Below, piece after piece: positions 1 through 9,276 of a DNA stretch of 64,000 nt (positions are counted from its first letter, which is position 1; each line of letters opens with the position of its first letter). This DNA is from DATJGR01 sp963787045. GTDB lineage: Bacteria; Pseudomonadota; Gammaproteobacteria; Pseudomonadales; Azotimanducaceae. The notes beneath the pieces were generated by a model. It was not told the origin of the DNA and made no database searches. It worked only from the letters and a program-made list of their open reading frames with translations. The position numbers and the translations under genes were made by a program. The DNA lies in assembly GCA_963787045.1 (NCBI GenBank), contig CAWBBR010000017.1, positions 124,001 through 188,000 of the forward strand. Direction: 5' to 3'.

Positions 1-1
1 T

Positions 2-712
2 ACGTTGTCGTACTTCAGCAACCTGTCGACGACGCAGGACGAGATCCACAACAAGTCCGCTAAGGGTCAGTACTATCTGCTCGAGGTCGATAAGCCGCTC
101 GTGATCCCCACCAAGAAGAAGGTGCGCTTTCTGATCACCGGCAACGATGTCATCCACGCGTTCTCGGTACCGGACTTCGGCATCAAGCGGGATGCCGTTC
201 CGGGCATCCTCAACGACGTGTGGGCGATGGTCGACGAGCCCGGCGTGTATCGCGGCCAGTGCTCCGAACTGTGCGGCAAAGACCACGGCTTCATGCCGAT
301 CGTGGTCAACGCGGTCCCCGAGGATGAATACAACGCGTGGTATCAGAAGGAACGCACGGCGTTCGCCGAGCGCGAAAAGATGGCAAGCCAGACCTTCACC
401 GCGGCGGAATTGATGACGCTGGGTGAGCAGGTGTACACGAAGAACTGTTCGACCTGCCATCAGCCCAACGGCAAGGGACTGCCGCCGGTGTTCCCGTCGC
501 TGGCGGGCAGCAAGATCGCGACTGGTGACCGTGCGGCGCACGTACATCGCGTCTATTCAGGAGTCGCGGGTACCGCGATGCAGGCGTTCGGTACTCAACT
601 CAACGCCGCCGAGATCGCCGCGGTCGTGCACTACGAGCGTCACTCGTGGGGCAACAACACCGACGACATCACCCAACCGGTCGACGTTCTGAATCTGGTT
701 TCGGCGCAGTAG
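2..712 (+). CDS. coxB: Cytochrome c oxidase subunit II, C-terminal part with fused cytochrome c domain
   Basis: The 5' end lies outside the window; the frame is open from the first bases, so the TTG at 5 is internal. Subunit II carries the CuA electron-entry site in the periplasmic domain of the aa3 oxidase. The CuA ligands are visible (numbering from base 5): His51 in VIHAF, then Cys86, Glu88, Cys90, His94 and Met97 in CSELCGKDHGFM. A heme c site CSTCH (148-152) follows, with a probable Met ligand in GTAMQAF, so this is the caa3-like fused form. It heads an operon, with coxA starting 10 bases downstream. The transmembrane hairpin and signal are not in the window. Confidence 0.95.
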   Translation, partial: TLSYFSNLSTTQDEIHNKSAKGQYYLLEVDKPLVIPTKKKVRFLITGNDVIHAFSVPDFGIKRDAVPGILNDVWAMVDEPGVYRGQCSELCGKDHGFMPIVVNAVPEDEYNAWYQKERTAFAEREKMASQTFTAAELMTLGEQVYTKNCSTCHQPNGKGLPPVFPSLAGSKIATGDRAAHVHRVYSGVAGTAMQAFGTQLNAAEIAAVVHYERHSWGNNTDDITQPVDVLNLVSAQ

Positions 713-722
713 GGGCAAAAAC

Positions 723-2332
723 ATGAGCGCAGTCATAGACCATCACGACGATCACGCTGATCACGACCACGGCCCTGCGAAGGGAATCACTCGCTGGCTG
801 TTCACGACGAACCACAAGGACATCGGCACGCTGTACCTGTGGTTCAGCTTCACGATGTTCCTGATTGGCGGCTGCATGGCGCTGGTCATTCGCGCCGAGC
901 TTTTCCAACCGGGCCTTCAGTTCGTGCGAGCCGGCGTTCTTCAACCAGATGACGACCAACCACGGTCTGATCATGGTGTTCGGCGCGATCATGCCGGCGA
1001 TGGTCGGTCTCGCCAACTGGCTCGTACCGATGATGATCGGCGCGCCCGACATGGCGCTGCCGCGGCTCAACAACCTGTCGTTCTGGATCCTGCCGTTCGC
1101 CTTCAGTCTGCTGATCTCCACCCTCTTCATGGAAGGCGGTGGTCCGAACTTCGGCTGGACCTTCTATGCACCGCTGTCGACGACTTACGCACCGAGCACC
1201 GTCACGTTCTTCATCTTCGGCGTCCACATGATGGGCGCGTCGTCGATCATGGGCTCGATCAACATCATCGCGACGATCCTCAACATGCGCGCGCCCGGCA
1301 TGACGCTGATGAAGATGCCGCTGTTCGTGTGGACATGGCTGATCACCGCCTATCTATTGCTGGCCGTAATGCCGGTTCTCGCCGGCGTCGTGACGATGAT
1401 GTTGTTCGACGTGCACTTTCACACCAGCTTCTTCAACGCCGCGGGCGGCGGTGATCCGGTGATGTTCCAGCACGTCTTCTGGTTCTTCGGGCACCCCGAG
1501 GTGTACATCATGATTCTGCCGGCCTTCGGCGTCGTGTCGCAGATCATCCCGACGTTCGCGCGCAAGCCGCTGTTCGGCTACGACTCGATGGTGTACGCGG
1601 TCGCGTCGATCGCGTTCCTGTCGTTCATCGTCTGGGCGCACCACATGTTCACGGTCGGTATGCCGCTCGCCGGGCAACTCTTCTTCATGTACGCCACGAT
1701 GCTGATCGCGGTTCCGACCGGCGTGAAAGTATTCAACTGGGTCGCCACGATGTGGCGCGGCTCGATGACGTTCGAGACACCGATGCTGTTCTCGATCGCG
1801 TTCGTCATTCTGTTCACGATCGGCGGGTTCTCCGGTCTGATGCTCGCGATGACGCCGGTCGACTTCCAGTACCAGGACACCTACTTCGTCGTCGCCCACT
1901 TCCACTACGTGCTGGTGCCCGGTTCGCTGTTCGGCATCATCGCGGCCGTGTACTACTGGCTGCCGAAATGGTGCGGTCGCATGTACGACGAATCGCTCGG
2001 CAAGCTGCACTTCTGGCTGTCGTTCATCGGCGTGAACGTGACGTTCTTCCCGCAGCACTTCTCCGGTCTCGCCGGAATGCCGCGGCGAGTCCCCGACTAC
2101 GCGTTGCAATTCGCCGACTTCAACATGGTGTCGAGCATCGGCGCATATCATCTTCGGGTTCTCTCAGGTGTTCTTCCTGTTCGTCGTGATCAAGACCATC
2201 CGCAGCGGCAAGCCGGCAACCGATCGCGTATGGGAAGGTGCGCATGGTCTCGAATGGACCGTGCCGTCGCCGGCGCCGTATCACACGTTCACGCATCCCC
2301 CGGTAGTGACCGAAGCGGAGGCGCACTCGTAA
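723..2332 (+). CDS. coxA: Cytochrome c oxidase subunit I (frame broken twice)
   Basis: Catalytic subunit of the aa3 oxidase, holding heme a, heme a3 and CuB; about 12 membrane segments. The start ATG gives a His/Asp-rich N-terminus, then TTNHKDIGTLYLWF typical of the family. FFGHPEVYI and WAHHMFTVG supply CuB/heme ligands. The frame shifts by +1 near 919 (after LQFV, resuming EPAFFNQ) and again near 2145 (after SIGAY, resuming IFGFSQVFF). Removing one base at each site gives 535 residues, the normal family length, ending EAEAHS. Because the oxidase is otherwise complete, the shifts look like sequence errors, not gene decay. ctaG starts 4 bases after the stop. Confidence 0.93.
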
Positions 2333-2336
2333 GCCA

Positions 2337-2888
2337 ATGTCCTCGGGTCGTTCAACGCCCTGGAAACTGCTCGCGATCGTCGTCGGGATGTTCGGCTTCG
2401 GGTTCGCGCTGGTTCCGATGTACGACGTGCTGTGCAAGGTCACCGGGCTCGGTGGCCGCACGGGCGGCTTGTACGTTTACGATCCCGCGAAGGTGACGCC
2501 GGACGATTCACGGCTGGTGAAGGTGACGTTCCTGACCAACGTCAACGACGGCATGACGTGGGAGTTCCGCTCCGAGCAGGGGGCGTTGCACGTTCACCCC
2601 GGCGAGCTCAACGAAGCGAAATTCTTCGTGCGCAATACGTCGGATCACGTGATGGTTGCGCAGGCCGTGCCGTCACTGGCGCCCGGCAGCGCCGCCGAGT
2701 TCTTCCACAAGACCGAGTGCTTCTGCTTTACGCGGCAGGTACTCGCACCGGGGCAGAGTCTCGAGATGCCGATGCGTTTCTTCGTGTCGCCCGAACTGCC
2801 GCGCGGACAGGAATCGATTTCTCTTTCGTACACTTTATTCGACGTCACGCAGCTCGCAGCCGACGGTCAGATAGCGACCGGGGCTTGA
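2337..2888 (+). CDS. ctaG: Cytochrome c oxidase assembly protein CtaG/Cox11
   Basis: Membrane-anchored copper chaperone that delivers copper to CuB of subunit I. It is 183 residues long with one N-terminal membrane segment (about 10-28) and a periplasmic beta-sandwich domain. The copper-binding CFCF motif lies at residues 128-131 (KTECFCFTRQ), and the MYDVLCK segment after the membrane helix is also typical of Cox11. Its position between coxA and coxC is the usual one in proteobacterial aa3 operons. The frame is intact. Confidence 0.95.
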   Translation: MSSGRSTPWKLLAIVVGMFGFGFALVPMYDVLCKVTGLGGRTGGLYVYDPAKVTPDDSRLVKVTFLTNVNDGMTWEFRSEQGALHVHPGELNEAKFFVRNTSDHVMVAQAVPSLAPGSAAEFFHKTECFCFTRQVLAPGQSLEMPMRFFVSPELPRGQESISLSYTLFDVTQLAADGQIATGA

Positions 2889-2917
2889 GCTCAAGGTATC
2901 AATGGAGCAACCGCGTC

Positions 2918-3841
2918 ATGGCGACACACGATCACAACAACGATAACTCCGTCTACTACGTGCCCCACAACGGTTGGTATCCGGTCTTCGTGGCGCTCGG
3001 GATCTTCCTGTCGCTCGCTGGCGTCGGGCATTGGCTCAACCTGATCAAGGCGGGCCAGCCGCCGAGTCACGCGATTCTGTACGTCGGCGCGACGATCCTC
3101 GCGTTGGTGTTGTTCTTCTGGTTCACGAAAGTGATTCAGGAAAACCACGCCGGCATTCCGAATGCGCAGGTGAAGCGCTCGTTCGTCTGGGGCATGAGCT
3201 GGTTCATCTTCTCCGAAGTGATGTTCTTCGCGGCGTTTTTCGGCGCGCTGTTCTACGCGCGCAACTTCGCAGTGCCGTGGATCGGCGGCGAAGGCGACAA
3301 AGGCATCACCGGCGAATACCTGTGGCCGAACTTCTCGCCGACGTGGCCCGTGGTTCACAACCCGAACCCCGCCGTATTCCCCGATCCGCACGAGTCGATG
3401 GCGGCGCCGGGTCTCACCGCGTGGGTCAGATACCTGCCGTTCTGGAACACCGTGATTCTGCTGTCTTCGAGCTTCACGGTTCACTTCGCACACACGGCGG
3501 TGAAAGAGAACCGCCGCGGCGCATTGAAGTTCTGGCTGTTGGTCACGGTGCTCGCAGGCGTGCTGTTCTTGACGCTGCAGGGTTACGAATATCACCACGC
3601 CTACACCGAACTGGGATTGACGCTCGGTTCCGGCATTTACGGGTCGACGTTCTTCATCCTGACCGGCTTCCACGGCTTCCACGTGACGCTGGGAGCGTTC
3701 ATTCTCTTGATGCAGTTCTTCCGCGCGTTACGCGGGCACTTCAAGGCGGACGATCAGTTCGGTCTGGAAGCGGCCTCGTGGTACTGGCACTTCGTCGACG
3801 TCGTCTGGGTGTGCCTTTTCATATTCGTGTACGTGCTCTAA
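2918..3841 (+). CDS. coxC: Cytochrome c oxidase subunit III
   Basis: Integral membrane subunit III of the aa3 oxidase, 307 residues. The ATG at 2918 follows a GGAG element; the open frame extends upstream through ctaG without support. The N-terminus is hydrophilic and reads YYVPHNGWYPV, followed by several membrane helices. The family signature WGMSWFIFSEVMFF and the C-terminal SWYWHFVDVVWVCLF are clear. The segment after FGALFYARNFAVPWIG is the long inter-helix insertion seen in gammaproteobacterial subunit III. The frame is intact. Confidence 0.95.
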   Translation: MATHDHNNDNSVYYVPHNGWYPVFVALGIFLSLAGVGHWLNLIKAGQPPSHAILYVGATILALVLFFWFTKVIQENHAGIPNAQVKRSFVWGMSWFIFSEVMFFAAFFGALFYARNFAVPWIGGEGDKGITGEYLWPNFSPTWPVVHNPNPAVFPDPHESMAAPGLTAWVRYLPFWNTVILLSSSFTVHFAHTAVKENRRGALKFWLLVTVLAGVLFLTLQGYEYHHAYTELGLTLGSGIYGSTFFILTGFHGFHVTLGAFILLMQFFRALRGHFKADDQFGLEAASWYWHFVDVVWVCLFIFVYVL

Positions 3842-3851
3842 GGGAGCGGGA

Positions 3852-4073
3852 CTAACGACCGTACCAGGGCGCGTGCAGCGCCAGCTGGCCGGTCGCGAGA
3901 CCGTATCCGATCGCTATCAGCAGCGCGGCGGCGAAGCAGATGCGTATGCCTAGTGCATAGAGCGTGCGCTTCGATTCGGGTCGGTCGCTGTCTTTGAACA
4001 GAAAGCCGAGTCCGGTGAAGAGGCTCGCGACCACTCCGATGAGTAGAAATACGATGAGAGCCTTGAGGAACAC
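3852..4073 (-). CDS. DUF2909 small twin-transmembrane protein
   Basis: A 73-residue protein starting at a GTG (FLKALIVFLLIGV), encoded opposite to the oxidase genes between coxC and SURF1. It has two hydrophobic segments (about 3-23 and 44-62) separated by a short charged loop containing DSDRPESKRTLYAL, which matches the DUF2909 family. Members of this family commonly sit in this spot in gammaproteobacterial cox clusters; the function is unknown. The frame could extend upstream to 4388, but that part is charged, overlaps SURF1 and is not family-like. Confidence 0.8.
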   Translation of the reverse strand: MFLKALIVFLLIGVVASLFTGLGFLFKDSDRPESKRTLYALGIRICFAAALLIAIGYGLATGQLALHAPWYGR

Positions 4074-4136
4074 GCTGCGACTCGGGGGGAAGGAGTGCCC
4101 GCACTCTAACCCAGACGTTCGGCCGCGGTAAGGATC

Positions 4137-4826
4137 GTGGCGCGCTTTCGACCCGGCGTAAGGATGACGCTGCTGATCGTGTCGCTCGTTCCATTGACCA
4201 TCGGTCTCGGCTTCTGGCAGATCGACCGTGGCGCGCAGAAGCGCGCGATCGAAGAAGCGCGACTTGCGAGCTATGGCGCGCTGCCGGTCGACGAGGCGCA
4301 CTTGATGGACGCACCGGCGCTTGCGCGTGTGCGCATCGAAGGTCGCTACGACGGCGCGCGGCAGTTTCTCGTGGACAACCGCTCGCAACGCGGTGTGCCG
4401 GGCTACGCGGTGGTGACGCCGTTCGATACTGTCGGCGGCAAGCGCCTGCTGGTCGATCGCGGTTGGATCGAAGCGCCGGCGTCTCGAAGTGATTTACCCG
4501 ATGTGCCGACGCCGGACGGCGCGGTGAGGATCGTGGGGACATTGTGGACGGCAAGTGCCGCTAAGGACGCGAGTGCGTGGAGCGAAGGCTGGCCCAAGCG
4601 CGTCGAGCAGTTCGATGCGGCTCGAATGGGTGAGGCGGTTGGCGGTGCGATTCCGATCGAATTCAGACTCGAGGAGGATCAATCCGGCAGCCTGGAGCCG
4701 ATCCTGCTCGGCGAGGAAATGTCGTCGACCCGTCACATCGGCTACGCGGTGCAGTGGTTCGCGATGGCGATTGCGATGGTGGTGGCATACGTGATTCTGG
4801 GTTTGCGGCGAGGACGCGACCAATGA
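4137..4826 (+). CDS. SURF1 family cytochrome oxidase assembly protein
   Basis: SURF1 assists heme a insertion into subunit I. The 229-residue protein has the classic layout: an N-terminal membrane helix (about 10-26), a periplasmic domain, and a second helix near the C-terminus (about 205-222). GFWQIDRGAQKRA just after the first helix corresponds to the family WQxxR motif, and YAVQWFAMAIAM marks the second helix. The GTG start follows AAGGA closely; an ATG nine codons on is an alternative. The last base pairs overlap the next gene in an ATGA arrangement. Confidence 0.9.
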   Translation: MARFRPGVRMTLLIVSLVPLTIGLGFWQIDRGAQKRAIEEARLASYGALPVDEAHLMDAPALARVRIEGRYDGARQFLVDNRSQRGVPGYAVVTPFDTVGGKRLLVDRGWIEAPASRSDLPDVPTPDGAVRIVGTLWTASAAKDASAWSEGWPKRVEQFDAARMGEAVGGAIPIEFRLEEDQSGSLEPILLGEEMSSTRHIGYAVQWFAMAIAMVVAYVILGLRRGRDQ

Positions 4827-5377
4827 CGGCAGAAGCGAATCAGATTCGACGCAACCGGATCCTGCTGGTGGGACTTTTCGCGATCGCGATCGTGCCGCTG
4901 CTCGGCGCGTTCTGGCTGTACGAGTCGTCGCGCAGTTCGAAGCCGTGGGGCACCACGAATCGCGGCGAGCTGCTCGACCCGATCGTCACGGTCGACGCGT
5001 TGCACTTGTCCGCCGCCGATGGCGCGTCGTCGATGCTCAACAGCGGACAGTGGTGGTTGGTGACCGTGTCGAATGACGGTTGCAGCGCCGATTGTCAGGA
5101 CGCGGTTCATCAATTGCGCCAGCTTCACATTCTGCTCGGTCGCGATGCGTCGCGCGTGAAGCGCGGCCTGATCGAACTCGGCGCTACGCCGGTGGCTGCA
5201 ACGCTGTCGCAGTATCCCGAAGTCGCGCGATTCAGCGGTGAATCGCAAGCGCTGCAACCCGGTGTCTACATCGTGGATCCGTTGGGAAATGTCGTGCTGC
5301 GATACCGCTATGGCGATGCCGGCAAACCGGTTCTGCAGGATCTGAAACAACTGTTGAAGGTCTCGCACATTGGCTGA
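4823..5377 (+). CDS. Membrane-anchored thioredoxin-fold-like protein of the cox operon
   Basis: 184 residues starting at an ATG that overlaps the SURF1 stop codon. One membrane segment (about 14-32) is followed by a soluble domain. The domain contains SNDGCSADCQDAVHQLRQL, a CxxxC pair like that of SCO copper proteins, and ends with GVYIVDPLGNVVLRYRYGD, which resembles the closing strands of thioredoxin folds. Similar proteins are found between SURF1 and ctaA in gammaproteobacteria and are usually called cytochrome oxidase-associated transmembrane proteins. A role in copper or thiol handling is inference; the SCO-type His is not obvious. Confidence 0.75.
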   Translation: MTAEANQIRRNRILLVGLFAIAIVPLLGAFWLYESSRSSKPWGTTNRGELLDPIVTVDALHLSAADGASSMLNSGQWWLVTVSNDGCSADCQDAVHQLRQLHILLGRDASRVKRGLIELGATPVAATLSQYPEVARFSGESQALQPGVYIVDPLGNVVLRYRYGDAGKPVLQDLKQLLKVSHIG

Positions 5378-6365
5378 TCGAACGGTTCAGGTCTGGCTTC
5401 GCCGAGTGGCCGCGATCGGCGTGGTGCTTGCGTTCGCAGTCGTCGTGCTCGGCGCCTACACGCGATTGAAGGATGCCGGGCTTGGATGTCCCGATTGGCC
5501 CGGCTGCTACGGCTATCTGTCCGTTCCGGGCGCGGCCGCCAACGTCGAGACGGCGGAGGCGCGATTCCCGCACGCGCCGTTCGAGGCGCACAAGGCGTGG
5601 CCGGAGATGGTGCATCGGTATTTCGCCGGCACGTTGGGACTTCTGATACTGGTCATAGCGGCGCTCGCGATCCGCGGTCGCGACCAGGATGTCCCGTTGC
5701 GCTTGCCGCTTGCGTTGCTGCTGCTCGTCATCGTGCAGGCTGCGTTCGGCATGTGGACCGTAACGCTGAAGTTGTGGCCGCAAGTGGTCACGACACATCT
5801 GCTCGGCGGGTTCGCAACGCTGAGTCTGTTGTGGTTGCTGTATCTGCGTCTCACGCCGACCACGGCGATCGCAGCGAGGTTGCGGCCGCACGCGGTGGTC
5901 GCGCTGGTCGTGGTGGTGCTGCAAGTGATGTTGGGTGGTTGGACGACGTCGAATTACGCGGCGCTTGCCTGCCCCGACTTTCCGACGTGTCACGGGGCGT
6001 GGTGGCCGCAGATGGATGCCGCCGCGGGCTTCGACGTGTTCCAGGACATTGGCCCGAACTATCTTGGTGGATTGCTCGACAACACCGCCCGCACGGCGAT
6101 CCACATGGGGCATCGCATCGGCGCGCTGCTGGTGTTTCTCGCGGTGGGCAGTCTCGCGATCCGATTGTTCGCGATCGACTCCGCCAGGCGATTGGGCATC
6201 GTGGTGGCTGCGCTACTGCTGACCCAGATCGCACTCGGCGTCATGAACGTCGTGCTGACGTTGCCGCTGCCGGTCGCCACCGCGCACAACGGCACGGGCG
6301 CGCTCTTGTTGCTCGGGGTCATTACAGTAAACTATCGCTCCTTCCGATCTGAGGCCCCCCGATGA
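5370..6365 (+). CDS. ctaA: Heme A synthase CtaA/COX15
   Basis: Oxidises the C8 methyl of heme O to the formyl group of heme A. The protein has 331 residues and about eight membrane segments. It starts at a TTG that overlaps the preceding gene by 8 bases. The first helix is followed by TRLKDAGLGCPDWPGCYG, with the conserved Cys40/Cys46 pair, and later segments include the heme-ligand histidines in EAHKAWPEMVHRY, THLLGGF, IHMGHRIGALL and ATAHNGTGA. It is translationally coupled to ctaB by a 4-base overlap. Confidence 0.94.
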   Translation: MADRTVQVWLRRVAAIGVVLAFAVVVLGAYTRLKDAGLGCPDWPGCYGYLSVPGAAANVETAEARFPHAPFEAHKAWPEMVHRYFAGTLGLLILVIAALAIRGRDQDVPLRLPLALLLLVIVQAAFGMWTVTLKLWPQVVTTHLLGGFATLSLLWLLYLRLTPTTAIAARLRPHAVVALVVVVLQVMLGGWTTSNYAALACPDFPTCHGAWWPQMDAAAGFDVFQDIGPNYLGGLLDNTARTAIHMGHRIGALLVFLAVGSLAIRLFAIDSARRLGIVVAALLLTQIALGVMNVVLTLPLPVATAHNGTGALLLLGVITVNYRSFRSEAPR

Positions 6366-7294
6366 GCGAGCTCGCAGCGCCGATCGCACGCGCGACATGG
6401 CGTGATTTTCTCGAAATGTGCAAGCCGCGCGTCGTGCTGCTGATGCTGCTGTGCGCCATCGTCGGAATGTTCCTCGCGACACCTGGCATGGTGCCCATCG
6501 GCGCGCTCGTGTTCGGCACGTTGGGAATTGCATTGGTCGCGGCGTCCGCCGCGGTCGTCAATCACATTGCCGACGCCGAAATCGACGCTCGTATGGCGCG
6601 CACCCACGATCGCCCCATTGCGACCGGACGCGTAACGGCGAAGCAAGGCTTGTTGTTCTCGGCGCTGATGGGCTTCGCCGGGATGTTCGTCCTCTACGAA
6701 CTGGTCAATCCGCTAACGGCCTGGCTGAATCTCGCGTCGTGGTTCGGCTATGGAATCGTCTACACGCTGTTTCTCAAGCGGGCCACACCGCAGAACATCG
6801 TGATCGGCGGTCTGTTCGGCGCCGCGCCTCCGTTGTTCGGTTGGGCCGCGGTGAGCAACACGATCGAACCCGGTGGGTTGTTGCTGGTGCTGATCATCTT
6901 CGCGTGGACGCCGCCGCACTTCTGGGCGCTCGCGCTCGATCGCAAAGAAGAGTATCGCAACGCAAACGTGCCGATGCTGCCGGTGACGCACGGCGAGTCC
7001 TACACGCGCTGGCACATCCTGATCTACACGCTGATTCTGTTCGTGATCACGCTGATGCCGTATCTGATCGCGATGAGCGGTTTGATCTACCTGGTGTCCG
7101 CCGCCGCACTCGGCATCGGCTTCCTGTATTGGGCGGTCGAGTTACTGCGCGCGAAGAATCCGCGGGCGCCGATCGAGACCTTCCGCTACTCCATCCTGTA
7201 TCTGATGCTGCTGTTCATTGCGCTGCTCATCGATCACTACGTGCCGATCGGCGTTCCGGTACTGACGAACGGAACCCTCGGACATCCGGTGTGA
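6362..7294 (+). CDS. ctaB: Protoheme IX farnesyltransferase (heme O synthase)
   Basis: UbiA-family prenyltransferase that farnesylates heme B to heme O, upstream of CtaA in heme A synthesis. It has 310 residues and about nine membrane helices. The first aspartate-rich motif is NHIADAEIDARMARTHDRP (about 67-85), and KPRVVLLMLL near residue 21 is typical for CtaB. The second conserved loop includes WTPPHFWALALDRKEEY. Start and stop overlap ctaA and the SCO gene (ATGA and GTGA types), so the distal genes are translated as a unit. Confidence 0.95.
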   Translation: MSELAAPIARATWRDFLEMCKPRVVLLMLLCAIVGMFLATPGMVPIGALVFGTLGIALVAASAAVVNHIADAEIDARMARTHDRPIATGRVTAKQGLLFSALMGFAGMFVLYELVNPLTAWLNLASWFGYGIVYTLFLKRATPQNIVIGGLFGAAPPLFGWAAVSNTIEPGGLLLVLIIFAWTPPHFWALALDRKEEYRNANVPMLPVTHGESYTRWHILIYTLILFVITLMPYLIAMSGLIYLVSAAALGIGFLYWAVELLRAKNPRAPIETFRYSILYLMLLFIALLIDHYVPIGVPVLTNGTLGHPV

Positions 7295-7936
7295 CGAAAG
7301 GCGTTCGCACGACCGTTCTGCTGTGCGTCGCCTTCGTTGCCATCGTGCTGGGCGCGTTGGCATACAAGATCACGCGCGAACCGTTGCTCGACGAAGCAGC
7401 GCTGAAGGAACAGGGCACGTTTCTCTTGCCGGCGCCGCGTGACATCGCGCCGTTCGATCTCAGCGACCAGCACGGCAACGCGTTCGACAACGCGAGTCTC
7501 AAAGGTCATTGGTCACTGCTGTTCTTCGGCTTTACGTCGTGCCCCGACGTGTGCCCGGTAACGCTGTCGGCGCTGGCGCAGGTCGAGAAGAAGCTTGCCG
7601 ACGCCGGCCGGAAAGACCTGCTCGACAAATTGAAGATCTACTTCGTGTCGGTCGATCCGGATCGCGACGACGCGGCGGTGGTCGCGAAATACGTCGAGGC
7701 CTTCTCGCCGAACTTCATCGGCATCACCGGCTCGCACGATGCGCTGGCCGTCTTTCGCGCAGCAGCTCAATGTGGCGTTCATGAAGGTGCCCGATGCGAA
7801 CGGCGGCTACACGATCGATCACACCGGCAACATTGTCATCATCGACCCGAAGGGCCGCTACACAGGCTTCATGAAGCTGCCGCATCAGCCCGATCGGATA
7901 CTGATGGCGTACAAGTCGATTGCCGGAAGGTCCTGA
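7291..7936 (+). CDS. SCO1/SenC copper chaperone (one frameshift)
   Basis: Membrane-anchored thioredoxin-fold protein that loads the CuA site of subunit II. It starts at a GTG overlapping the ctaB stop. A membrane helix (about 8-25) precedes the copper motif GFTSCPDVCP (Cys84 and Cys88), and the ligand His is in YTIDHTGNIVIID. The frame breaks once near 7755, between DALAVF and AQQLNVAFMK; removing one base restores a normal SCO protein of about 214 residues. This is the last gene of the oxidase operon; thrB converges on it. Confidence 0.92.
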
Positions 7937-7942
7937 CGCGAT

Positions 7943-8920
7943 TCACGCCAGCAGGCGGGCGTCCAGATAGTAGAAGTGCGCGGAGTGCTGTTCCACGATC
8001 CGCTGAAACTCATCGGGATTGTTGACGCGAATCTGCGCGTCGGCGTCTCGCCTCATCGAAACCGTTAGTCTCGAGAGCCAGAACGCTGTCGCCGAGTACA
8101 AGGCGAACATCGGGAAGTACCAGACTTCGGCACGGGTCAGCGGCCGGATTGCGTGGTATGCGCGCAACAGGGCAAGCGTTCTATCGGAATCGAGCACACC
8201 GCCAGTGTCGTTGCACCAATCGTTCGCGACCACCGCGAGATCGTAGATCCAATATCCGGTAGCCGCGTGATGAAAGTCGACCACGCCGGTCAGCCCGCGT
8301 TCGGAGAACAGCACGTTGTCGCGAAACATGTCGCCGTGGATCACGCCGCGAGGCAGGCGTCGCACGTCTTCGCGGCGGAGCATCGAGCCGATGGTTTCGA
8401 CCGCGTCGCGCGCGAGACGGTAGTCGTCGTACGGAATCCGTCCGCGCACCGATTCGGCATTCTGAACCAGCCATGCTTCGTTGCGGGGATGATCCGGAGC
8501 CTGGTTCGCGAGCGACAACGTCGCTTTGTGAAAATGGGCGAGAAACCGTCCAACGGACTCACAGTGTCGCATGGTCGGATTGACGACGTGCCTTCCCGAC
8601 AGCCGTGGCGACACCATGGTCGGCTTGCCGTTGATCTGATCGCTCGGCGAGCCGTTGCGATTGCGGATGATCGGCGCAACGGGCAATCCGGCCTCGGCAC
8701 ACGCATCGAGGAGTTGCACGATCAGCGCGCCGGAATTGGGTGGACGCTCCAGCATCGTGACCACCACTTCGTGCGGACCGCGCTGCGACGCAACGCGGAC
8801 GAAGTAGTTGGAGTTCTCGACTCCGTTCGATGCGGGCCAGTACCGCTCGAGGCCGCCCAGTTCGTATTTCGCGAGCAGATTTTCGAGATCCGGCTCGTTG
8901 AGAGAAGTAATCGCAGCCAT
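7943..8920 (-). CDS. thrB: Homoserine kinase, ThrB (APH-like type)
   Basis: Phosphorylates homoserine in threonine biosynthesis. This is the aminoglycoside-phosphotransferase-fold type (325 residues), not the GHMP type. The catalytic loop HGDMFRDNVLF (195-205) supplies the catalytic Asp and metal-binding Asn, and VVDFHHAA (213-220) carries the magnesium-binding Asp. It opens with LLAKYELGGLERYWPASNGVENSNY, typical of bacterial ThrB. It lies next to a DUF2782 gene and polA as in Pseudomonas. The frame is intact. Confidence 0.9.
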   Translation of the reverse strand: MAAITSLNEPDLENLLAKYELGGLERYWPASNGVENSNYFVRVASQRGPHEVVVTMLERPPNSGALIVQLLDACAEAGLPVAPIIRNRNGSPSDQINGKPTMVSPRLSGRHVVNPTMRHCESVGRFLAHFHKATLSLANQAPDHPRNEAWLVQNAESVRGRIPYDDYRLARDAVETIGSMLRREDVRRLPRGVIHGDMFRDNVLFSERGLTGVVDFHHAATGYWIYDLAVVANDWCNDTGGVLDSDRTLALLRAYHAIRPLTRAEVWYFPMFALYSATAFWLSRLTVSMRRDADAQIRVNNPDEFQRIVEQHSAHFYYLDARLLA

Positions 8921-8927
8921 TGCTTCC

Positions 8928-9224
8928 CTAAAACTCGATGATCTTCCAACTGGGGATCAACATGTCGGCCTGTTCGAGATCGCCGAAACCGCGCGTGTCG
9001 TCACGCGGAACGAGGTAGTACGGCAGGCCGTGCTTCGGAACGATCTTGATCATTCGAAGTTCGCCCGCTTGACGATACTCGTACACGGTTCGTTCTTCGC
9101 CGACGACGATCGTGACATCGGGACCGGTGGACTCACGATCCGCATCGGATGCAGCTGCGATCGCCGCGATGCTTGCGAGCATTCCCGCGAACAACCAACG
9201 ATGCGCTTTCCTGTTTCGAGCCAC
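8928..9224 (-). CDS. DUF2782 family exported protein
   Basis: About 98 residues from a GTG start (VARNRKAHRW), which keeps it clear of the divergent polA promoter; the frame stays open to 9290, which would overlap polA. A basic stretch and hydrophobic run (LFAGMLASIAAIAAAS) form a signal peptide. The mature part contains VYEYRQAGELRMIKIVPKHGLPYYLVP, characteristic of DUF2782, and ends WKIIEF. Function unknown. The gene sits between thrB and polA in Pseudomonas and relatives, which supports the call. Confidence 0.8.
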   Translation of the reverse strand: MARNRKAHRWLFAGMLASIAAIAAASDADRESTGPDVTIVVGEERTVYEYRQAGELRMIKIVPKHGLPYYLVPRDDTRGFGDLEQADMLIPSWKIIEF

Positions 9225-9276
9225 GCGAATTACGTGCTGTGATAGAGTCCATAGGGTTCCAATCTTGACCCAATTC

